A stretch of DNA of 12,677 nt, taken from Pseudomonadota bacterium (lineage in GTDB: Bacteria > Pseudomonadota > Alphaproteobacteria > Rhizobiales > Devosiaceae). Within the stretch, counting starts at the first letter, position 1, and every line of letters begins with the position of its first letter. Below, piece by piece: positions 7,665-12,677 of this stretch. The stretch is from NCBI GenBank assembly GCA_023430705.1, contig JAEYZJ010000159.1:1-12677 (forward strand), written 5' to 3'. The notes under the pieces are model-generated. The model did not search any database. It had not been told where the DNA came from and worked only from the letters and a program-made list of their open reading frames with translations. The position numbers and the translations under genes are program-made.

Positions 7665-9559
7665 AATGCCTGTCCTATTCCGACGTAGATGCCGTAGTCC
7701 GGATCGCCCGGCCGCTTGTTGAGCGGCACCGCGACGTCGAGCCGGAGGGGTCCAAGCCCCGTATAGTAGCGCACCCCCGCGCCCACCCCCAGCCGCAGCT
7801 GGTCGAGGCTGGGCAATGCGTCGGCGGCGACCGCCCCGCCGTCGACGAAGCCGACGATGCCGATCTCGCTGGTCACCTTGAAGCGCGCCTCGAGCGAGCC
7901 CTCGAGCAGGTAGCGCCCGCCCGTCACCGTGCCGTCCGGCTGCTCGATCCCGATGCTCCGGTAGGCATAGCCGCGTACCGATCCGCCGCCGCCGGCAAAG
8001 AACAGCCGGTCGGGCGGCGTTTCCTCGATCGATGGCCCCACCAGCGCCCCGACCTTGGCCCGCCCCGCCAGCACCAGCTGGTCGTCGCCCATCATCCTGA
8101 GGTAGCCGCGCACCTCAGCCGTCGTCCGGAACGCCGCGTTGCCGTAGTAGAACTCGTAGAAGGGCTCCCCGGTGACGTTGACGTAGTAGCCCTCGGTGGG
8201 ATCGGTGGCGTCGTCGCGCGCGTCCCAGATCAGCCCGCCCGTCAGCCCCGCCAGCGAGAAGTTGCGCTCCCCGAAATCGTCCTCGAACAGCGAGCGCTCG
8301 TAATAGGCCGAGCCATCGAGCGTCAGCTGGTCGAACAGGTACTGCGTCATCCCCACCCGCGCCGAGGCCGAGGTCTCGGTATAGGCCGGCAGCACGGTGC
8401 GCTCGGCCGCGATCGCCGCGACGAGGTCATTGTCCGGGTTGAGGAAGCCCGGTTTGGTGAAGGTGCCGCCGAAGGCATAGTCGAACTCGGCCGTGTTCAC
8501 CGGCCAGTTGATCCCCGCGATCTTGGCATCGAGCCGCAGCCGCTCGGCCCGGCCGAACAGGTTCCGCCACAGGTGGAAGCCCTCGATGCCCAGCCCGTCG
8601 ATGGTGGAATAGGTGGCGCCGATGCCGAACCGGCGCTGCGCCTGTTCCTCGACCACCACGTTGAACGGCAGCAGGCCATCGTCGCCGATGACGCCGGCCG
8701 CCTCGACCCGCATCGAGCGGAACACGTCCAGCCGCGCCAGCCGCCGCTCGGCCCGCCGGATCTCGTCGGGGTCGTATTCCTCGCCGGGCGCGAGCCCGGT
8801 CATCTGCGCCACGAACGCGGGGTCCATGCGCTCCGTGCCGCTGACGAGGATGTTGCCGACATGGGCCCGCCGCCCCGGCACGATGGTGATGGTGACGTCG
8901 ACCGTGTCGGTCGCATGGTCGGCGACCACGTCGCTGCTGCCCACCGCCGCCTCGGCATAGCCCTGCTGCCGCCACGCCTCGAGCGCCAGCTCCCGCGCCC
9001 GGTCGATCACCGTCGCCTTCGCCACCAGCCCGGCGCCGAATCCGGTGCTGGCGGGCGGATCGACGCGATCGCCCGGATCGTCCGTCGCCGGCGCCGCCGG
9101 CGCGATCCTGACGCTGCCGAAGCGGAACAGCGGGCCCGTCGTCACCCGGATCGACACTTCTGCCGGATCCGGCAGCCGCGTGTCGGGCGGCAGCGTCGCC
9201 GCCTCCCTGCCTTCGATGAGGATGCTGATCGTGCCGCCGAAATAGCCCTGGTTGTAGAGCGTTGCGAGAATGCGCCGGTAGTCGGCCCGCGCCCGCGCGA
9301 TCAGTCCCGCCGACCCCGAAGCCGGCTGTGCCTGCTCGCGCAGCAGCGCCGATGCGTTGCGGATCGCTGCTTCCACCTCGCCGGTGGCCGAGGTCTGCAG
9401 CACCGCCGAATAGGGCTGCGGGTCGCCGATCACGGCATCCGCGTCGATCTCGCTCTGGTCCTCGAACAGCTTGATGCCGAAAATCTCGAACGCGCTGGCG
9501 CCCGTGGCCGAAAGGAGCACGAGGCCGAAAACGGCCAGAACTGAACTTACCCGCTGCAC
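7661..9559 (-). CDS. tamA: TamA, Omp85-family outer-membrane protein
   Basis: Outer-membrane beta-barrel of the Omp85/BamA superfamily, working with TamB. The 632-residue protein begins with a signal peptide (about 1-23, cut near ASA|FEIFG). POTRA-type periplasmic domains fill roughly 24-305; the clearest is 231-287 (HVGNILVSGTERM...YDPDEIRRAERRLARLDVF). The barrel occupies about 310-632, with WRNLFGRAERL (331-341), the Omp85 loop-6 motif VRGY (528-531), DGG (573-575), GAGVRYYTGLGPLRLDVA (593-610) and a C-terminal phenylalanine typical of outer-membrane barrels. The start is GTG at 9559-9557; an in-frame TAG lies 12 bases upstream of it, so little earlier start is possible. The Shine-Dalgarno sequence is weak. 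It is the first gene of tamA-tamB. BamA is the main alternative, but the adjacent tamB and the length argue for TamA. Confidence 0.95.
   Translation of the reverse strand: MQRVSSVLAVFGLVLLSATGASAFEIFGIKLFEDQSEIDADAVIGDPQPYSAVLQTSATGEVEAAIRNASALLREQAQPASGSAGLIARARADYRRILATLYNQGYFGGTISILIEGREAATLPPDTRLPDPAEVSIRVTTGPLFRFGSVRIAPAAPATDDPGDRVDPPASTGFGAGLVAKATVIDRARELALEAWRQQGYAEAAVGSSDVVADHATDTVDVTITIVPGRRAHVGNILVSGTERMDPAFVAQMTGLAPGEEYDPDEIRRAERRLARLDVFRSMRVEAAGVIGDDGLLPFNVVVEEQAQRRFGIGATYSTIDGLGIEGFHLWRNLFGRAERLRLDAKIAGINWPVNTAEFDYAFGGTFTKPGFLNPDNDLVAAIAAERTVLPAYTETSASARVGMTQYLFDQLTLDGSAYYERSLFEDDFGERNFSLAGLTGGLIWDARDDATDPTEGYYVNVTGEPFYEFYYGNAAFRTTAEVRGYLRMMGDDQLVLAGRAKVGALVGPSIEETPPDRLFFAGGGGSVRGYAYRSIGIEQPDGTVTGGRYLLEGSLEARFKVTSEIGIVGFVDGGAVAADALPSLDQLRLGVGAGVRYYTGLGPLRLDVAVPLNKRPGDPDYGIYVGIGQAF
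7669..7676 (-). promoter_or_regulatory. tamB ribosome-binding site inside tamA 3' end
   Basis: The minus strand reads AGGACAGGCATTTTGA. A Shine-Dalgarno-like AGGA lies 8 bases before the TTG start of tamB, which shares its last two bases with the tamA stop codon. This supports TTG as the true start and suggests coupled translation, possibly with reduced TamB output. Confidence 0.55.
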
Positions 9560-9880
9560 TAACAGTCCCGACTACCCCTGCCCGGCTGCCGCCTGCCCAT
9601 CGCCCGTGGCCGGGCACCTTGTAGATGGTCAGGCGGCGAACCCGCCGCACCCAATCTGTCGTGGCACTAAAGCAACCGGCAAACGGTGGCCAGTATGCGG
9701 CGACAATTGGGCATCAGTTCATTGACGGCCACTTCGCTGTCGACGAACGCGTTATGGCCGCTCCTGCGGCCCCCCTCCATGTTCTGCCACAGGTCGTTAA
9801 GGAGGGGACAACAATCGAAGCCGCCTCCCGGCCGCCCCTGATCCGCCGGCGTGGACAACCCGATCTATCTGTGAAAGAAC

Positions 9881-9896
9881 CATTCATATAAGAATG
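9881..9896. promoter_or_regulatory. AT-rich palindrome, possible operator or promoter element
   Basis: CATTC (9881-9885) and GAATG (9892-9896) are perfect inverted repeats around ATATAA. This is an AT-rich island in otherwise GC-rich DNA, about 180 bases before maoC. It contains TATAAG, five of six bases of a sigma-70 -10 box, but no -35 at a proper distance; a TGGACA at 9852-9857 is too far away. It could be a regulator half-site pair or part of the maoC promoter. Confidence 0.3.
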
Positions 9897-9929
9897 AGGC
9901 TTCCGGCAACGCCCGGTGGGCCGAGGGTC

Positions 9930-9939
9930 GGGGGGGGGG
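9930..9939 (+). repeat. Homopolymeric tract of ten G
   Basis: Ten consecutive G residues in the leader of the maoC operon, 134 bases before its ATG. Tracts of this length are slippage-prone. It lies inside a 17-codon frame (ATG 9894 to TGA 9947) whose continuation depends on tract length: one extra G joins it to the 39-codon frame ending at 10063, and one fewer extends it to a TGA at 10075-10077 that overlaps the maoC start. A sequencing error in the tract length is also possible. Confidence 0.6.
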
Positions 9940-9981
9940 CAGCTTGAGCAACGACACCGCAGCTTTGCGCCAGGGCTGGCC

Positions 9982-10003
9982 CGGGCCGGCCGTACCCGGC
10001 CCG
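9982..10003. other. Perfect 8-bp GC hairpin in maoC leader
   Basis: CGGGCCGG (9982-9989) and CCGGCCCG (9996-10003) are perfect inverted repeats around a 6-base loop, ending 70 bases before the maoC ATG. No T-run follows, so it is not a standard terminator. It could modulate leader transcription or translation, or simply reflect high GC content. Confidence 0.4.
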
Positions 10004-10073
10004 ATCGTCGTCATCGTCGCCGAAGCCGCCTTCGCATCCGCCGCCCGCCCGGCCACTCCCTGAAAGCCACGCC

Positions 10074-10631
10074 ATGACCACCCCCACCGTCGGCATCCAC
10101 TCGACCAACCCGGCCACCATGCCGGCCGATCACGCGCGCCTGCCCGTCTGGAATGCCGAGAACTGGTTCTACGAGGATTTCGAGGTTGGCCACCGGATCC
10201 GCTCGCTCCGCCGCACCATCTCGGAGGGCGAGAGCATGCAGTTCAACGCGCTCGTCACCGACATGCACCCCTATGTCGCCGACGAGATCTTCGCGACGAC
10301 CGAGGGCATGTTCGGTCGCCGCCTCGTCGCCGGCGCCTTCGTCTTCTCGGCCGGGCTCGGGCTCGTCGCCACCAACTGCGTCAACGCCTTCAGTTACGGC
10401 TACGACAAGCTCAGGTTCATCAAGCCGACCTTCATCGGCGACACCCTCTACGCCATCCGCACCAACATGGAAAAACGCCCCAAGTACAAGGAACTGGGCC
10501 TCGTCCGCGCCAGCTACGAAGTGTTCAAGGGCGAGGGCGAGCTGGTGCTCTACTGCGAGCACCTGCAGACCGTGAAATACCGCAATCCCGCCGCCTTCGA
10601 GGGCAAAGTGGAAAAGGCTTCCGACCAATGA
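10074..10631 (+). CDS. MaoC-like hot-dog acyl-CoA hydratase/dehydratase
   Basis: Predicted cytoplasmic hot-dog-fold enzyme of the MaoC group, which adds or removes water on 2-enoyl-CoA or related thioesters. Of 185 residues, the fold starts near residue 31 (WFYEDFEVGH). Then come the hot-dog helix FNALVTDMHPYVAD (57-70), GRRLVAGAFVFS (81-92) and the typical FIKPTFIGDTLYAI (115-128). In classical R-hydratases the helix reads D-x-N-P-x-H. Here it is D63-M-H65-P66-Y-V68: the Asp is kept, the usual His position is Val, and a His stands in place of Asn. No signal peptide. The first 25 or so residues look unstructured, and ATG at 10119 is an alternative start; neither start has a strong ribosome-binding site. 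It is the first gene of a three-gene operon, overlapping the CoA-transferase gene by 4 bases. The substrate is unknown. Confidence 0.85.
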   Translation: MTTPTVGIHSTNPATMPADHARLPVWNAENWFYEDFEVGHRIRSLRRTISEGESMQFNALVTDMHPYVADEIFATTEGMFGRRLVAGAFVFSAGLGLVATNCVNAFSYGYDKLRFIKPTFIGDTLYAIRTNMEKRPKYKELGLVRASYEVFKGEGELVLYCEHLQTVKYRNPAAFEGKVEKASDQ

Positions 10632-11779
10632 CTCCCCTGCCTCTCGACGGCATCCTCGTCGTCGACCTCTGCCAGTTCCTCTCCGGCCCCTACGCCTCGC
10701 TGCGCCTGCAGGACCTCGGCGCGCGCGTCATCAAGATCGAGCGCCCCGACGGCGGTGACCTGAGCCGCCGGCTCTACCTTTCCGACACCGAGATCGGCGG
10801 CGACTCGACGATCTTCCACGCCATCAACCGCTCCAAGGAGAGCCTCGCGCTCGACCTCAAGGACCCGGCCGACATCGCCGCGCTGCAAAAGCTCCTCGGC
10901 CGCGCCGACGTGATGCTGCAGAACTTCCGCCCCGGCGTCATCGACCGGCTCGGGCTCGACTATGACAGCGTCAGGGCGATCAATCCGGGCATCGTCTATG
11001 CCTCGATCACCGGCTATGGCGAGGAAGGTCCCTGGGTGCAGCGCCCCGGCCAGGACCTCCTGGCCCAGGCCCGCTCCGGCGTCATGTGGCTCAACGGCGA
11101 CGACGACCAGGGCCCGGTCCCCTTCGGCCTCGCCATCGCCGACATGCTGGCCGGCGCCGCCGTGGCCCAGGGCATCCTCGCCGCCCTCGTCCGCAAGGGC
11201 CGCACCGGCCAGGGCGCCCATGTCGAGACCAGCCTCCTCGAAGCGCTTGTCGACTTCCAGTTCGAGGTGCTGACCACTCATCTCAACGACGGCCGCAGGA
11301 AGCCGAGGCGCTCGAGTTTCCGCTCGGCCCACGCCTATCTGTCGGCTCCCTACGGGGTCTATGCCACCGCCGACGGCTGGCTGGCGCTGGCCATGACCCC
11401 GCTCGGCAGGCTCCGCGACCTGCTCGAACTGCCGGCGCTCGAGCCCTATGCGGCCGATCCGGCGAGCTGGTTCAGTTCCCGCGACGCCATCAAGCGCCTC
11501 ATCGCCGCCCGCCTCGCGACCGCCACCACCGCCGCGTGGCTCGCCATCCTCGAGCCCGCCGACATCTGGTGCGCAAAGGTCCTCGAATGGCCCGAGCTGA
11601 TGCAGAGCGAAGGCTTCAAGGCCCTCGACATGCTGCAGACCGTCACCCGCGACGACGGCGTCTCCATCCTCACCACCCGCTCGCCGCTGCGCATCGACGG
11701 CGAACGCCCGCGCACCGGACGCGCCGCCCCCCTCATCGGCGAGCAGTCCGCCCGCATCCGCGCGGAGTTCGGCCTGTGA
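10628..11779 (+). CDS. CaiB/BaiF family (class III) CoA-transferase
   Basis: Cytoplasmic enzyme that moves CoA between an acyl-CoA and a free carboxylic acid through an aspartyl-CoA thioester. The 383 residues match the family length. The N-terminal part shows VVDLCQFLSGPYASLRLQDLGARVIKIERP (split over 11-40) and the family hallmarks NRSKESLALDLK (67-78) and NFRPGVIDRLGL (99-110). Next are SITGYGEEGPW (126-136) and the catalytic aspartate D143 in GQDLLAQARSG (141-151). ADMLAGAAVAQGILAAL (171-187) and GAHVETSLLEAL (196-207) follow. Later comes PYGVYATADGWLALAM (241-256). The ATG overlaps the maoC stop as ATGA, with AAAAGG about 10 bases upstream. Its own stop overlaps the next gene as GTGA. 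With a MaoC hydratase it implies activation of an organic acid to its CoA ester followed by hydration or dehydration; the acid cannot be named from sequence. Confidence 0.93.
   Translation: MTPLPLDGILVVDLCQFLSGPYASLRLQDLGARVIKIERPDGGDLSRRLYLSDTEIGGDSTIFHAINRSKESLALDLKDPADIAALQKLLGRADVMLQNFRPGVIDRLGLDYDSVRAINPGIVYASITGYGEEGPWVQRPGQDLLAQARSGVMWLNGDDDQGPVPFGLAIADMLAGAAVAQGILAALVRKGRTGQGAHVETSLLEALVDFQFEVLTTHLNDGRRKPRRSSFRSAHAYLSAPYGVYATADGWLALAMTPLGRLRDLLELPALEPYAADPASWFSSRDAIKRLIAARLATATTAAWLAILEPADIWCAKVLEWPELMQSEGFKALDMLQTVTRDDGVSILTTRSPLRIDGERPRTGRAAPLIGEQSARIRAEFGL
11764..11767 (+). promoter_or_regulatory. Ribosome-binding site fixing the GTG start at 11776
   Basis: GGAG lies 8 bases before GTG 11776-11778, which overlaps the CoA-transferase TGA (11777-11779) in a GTGA junction. 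The next candidate, ATG at 11797, has only an AAGGG run directly abutting it. This favours the GTG and therefore a protein without a signal peptide. Confidence 0.6.
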
Positions 11780-12677
11780 CCACCACCCTCAAGGGCATGA
11801 CCTGGAGCCATCCGCGCGGCTACGACCCGATGGTCGCGACCGCGCGGGCCTGGGCCGAAAGGACCGGCGTCTCCATCGCATGGGACAAGCGCAGCCTCCA
11901 GGATTTCGAGTCCTTCCCTGTCGAGGAACTGGCCCGCCAGTACGACCTCATCGTCATCGACCACCCCCATGTCGGGCAGGTGACCGCCGAGGGCTGCCTC
12001 GCCCCGCTCGACCTGCCCGGCCGCGAGGCCGAGCGCGAAGCCCTCGCCCGGGGCTCGGTCGGCCGGTCCTGGCCGAGCTACACCTATGCCGGCCGCCAGT
12101 GGGCCCTCCCCATCGATGCCGCAACGCAGGTGATGGCCTGCCGCGCCGACCTCGTCGCGCCGCCCGCCGACTGGGACGGCGTCGTCGCGCTGGCGAAGGA
12201 GGGTCGTGTGGTCCTGCCGCTCCTGCCGCCGCACTCGATCATGTGCCTGTTCACGCTCACCGCCAGCCTCGGCCACCCCTGCGCCGTGGAGCCGGGTCCG
12301 CTCGTCGATCCGGCCGCGGGCATCCGCGCCATCGAGATGATCGCCGAGCTTGCGGACCTTATCGATCCGTCGAATTTCGCCATGGACCCCATCGCCGCCT
12401 CCGAGGCCATGGCCCGTCCCGATGCGACCGTCGCGCTGATGCCGCTCGGCTACGGCTATGTCAGTTACGCCGTCGCCGGTTTCCGCCCGCACCGGCTCAC
12501 CTTCGCCGATATCCCCCTGCCGGAAGCCAGAGGCTCCGCCCTCGGCGGCACCGGCATCGCCGTCTCCGCCTTCTCGCCGCACCGGGAGGCCGCCATCGAC
12601 TATGCCTACTGGGTCGCCTCGGCCGAGGTGCAGCGCACCCTCTATGCCGGCTCCGGCGGCCAGCCGGGTCACGCCGC
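11776..12677 (+). CDS. Leaderless ABC-type solute-binding protein (partial, 3' end missing)
   Basis: The frame is open from GTG 11776 to the window edge, 300 codons plus two bases, with no stop. The product looks like an extracellular solute-binding protein of the sugar-binding (family 1) type. It begins MTTTLKGMTWSHPRGYDPM, then YDLIVIDHPHVGQ (67-79) and ALPIDAATQVMACRADLV (110-127). Later it has ALMPLGYGYVSYA (218-230), GGTGIAVSAFS (257-267) and AIDYAYWVASAEVQRTLY (273-290), ending in SGGQPGHA. Members of this type are usually some 350-400 residues, so perhaps 60-100 are missing. Oddly, it begins where a mature binding protein would begin: there is no hydrophobic leader, lipobox or twin-arginine motif. 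No in-frame upstream extension is plausible, since it overlaps the CoA-transferase stop by 4 bases. No permease or ATPase gene is visible. Export is not supported; a cytoplasmic ligand-binding or enzymatic role is inferred. Confidence 0.8.
   Translation, partial: MTTTLKGMTWSHPRGYDPMVATARAWAERTGVSIAWDKRSLQDFESFPVEELARQYDLIVIDHPHVGQVTAEGCLAPLDLPGREAEREALARGSVGRSWPSYTYAGRQWALPIDAATQVMACRADLVAPPADWDGVVALAKEGRVVLPLLPPHSIMCLFTLTASLGHPCAVEPGPLVDPAAGIRAIEMIAELADLIDPSNFAMDPIAASEAMARPDATVALMPLGYGYVSYAVAGFRPHRLTFADIPLPEARGSALGGTGIAVSAFSPHREAAIDYAYWVASAEVQRTLYAGSGGQPGHA

Larger units (their letters stand above)
9560..10073. other. Intergenic region between divergent tamAB and maoC operons
   Basis: These 514 bases separate leftward tamA from the rightward maoC operon and should hold both promoters, but I find no convincing -35/-10 pair for either. 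Visible structures are a small hairpin GGCCGC-TCCT-GCGGCC (9756-9771), an AT-rich palindrome (9881-9896), a ten-G tract (9930-9939) and an 8-bp hairpin (9982-10003). A Shine-Dalgarno-like AAGGAGG at 9799-9805 is followed by no start codon. Two unrelated short frames, 9625-9891 plus and 9858-9667 minus (the latter opening on TTG), look like chance. A 39-codon frame from TTG 9944 to TGA 10061-10063 has strongly GC-ending codons and is discussed as a finding. Confidence 0.6.

Noticed and set aside
3729..7688. Plus-strand open frame of 1319 codons antisense to tamB
   Set aside because: It is a mirror of tamB's GC-rich codons. The translation is Arg/His/Pro-rich without any fold or motif, whereas the minus-strand reading has a signal-anchor and the full TamB C-terminal domain.
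9799..9805. Strong Shine-Dalgarno-like AAGGAGG in the intergenic region
   Set aside because: No ATG, GTG or TTG follows within a usable distance, so it marks no start.
9667..9858. Short minus-strand open frame of 63 codons upstream of tamA
   Set aside because: It starts on TTG without a Shine-Dalgarno sequence, shows weak codon bias and resembles nothing known to me; I could not support it as a gene.
9625..9891. Short plus-strand open frame of 88 codons in the intergenic region
   Set aside because: No ribosome-binding site, no GC3 bias and no recognisable motif; it lies where promoters are expected.
9852..9892. TGGACA and TATAAG as a sigma-70 promoter for maoC
   Set aside because: The spacer is 29 bases, far beyond the usual 16-18, so the pair cannot be called a promoter.
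11446..12672. Minus-strand open frame of 408 codons opposite the end of the CoA-transferase and the binding protein
   Set aside because: Gly/Arg/Asp-rich translation typical of antisense frames in GC-rich DNA; the plus-strand reading has recognisable family motifs and an operon junction.

Overview
This window is very GC-rich, uses GC-ending codons throughout, and reads as the chromosome of an alphaproteobacterium, most likely of the Hyphomicrobiales (Devosia/rhizobia-like). This placement rests on the gene families and base composition, not on a marker gene. I see no RNA genes, insertion sequences or CRISPR arrays.

Left part (1-3640). After a left edge without an assignable gene comes a GC-rich palindromic repeat, then a two-gene minus-strand operon, ligD then ku. 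It encodes a complete bacterial non-homologous end-joining (NHEJ) set. LigD carries phosphoesterase, ligase and polymerase domains in that order, with the catalytic residues of all three visible. Ku has a core followed by a Lys/Ala-rich tail. The ku ribosome-binding site overlaps the ligD stop codon, so the two are probably translated together.

Middle (3701-9559). A second copy of the palindromic repeat lies just after tamB. The minus-strand tamA-tamB pair encodes the outer-membrane Omp85 protein TamA and its large inner-membrane-anchored, periplasm-spanning partner TamB. tamB starts on a TTG that overlaps the tamA stop. Together they form the TAM envelope assembly or lipid-transport module.

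Right part (9560-12677). A 514-base intergenic region separates the leftward tamAB block from a rightward operon. It holds an AT-rich palindrome, a ten-G tract inside tiny open frames, and an 8-bp GC hairpin. The operon has three genes joined by two 4-base stop/start overlaps: a MaoC-type hot-dog hydratase, a class III (CaiB/BaiF) CoA-transferase, and an ABC-type solute-binding protein cut off by the window edge. The solute-binding protein has no signal peptide, and its start is fixed by the overlap and a good ribosome-binding site. A cytoplasmic binding-protein fold made with two acyl-CoA enzymes is the most unusual thing here. It suggests a CoA-dependent acid pathway whose ligand is bound inside the cell, but substrate and function cannot be read from the sequence.
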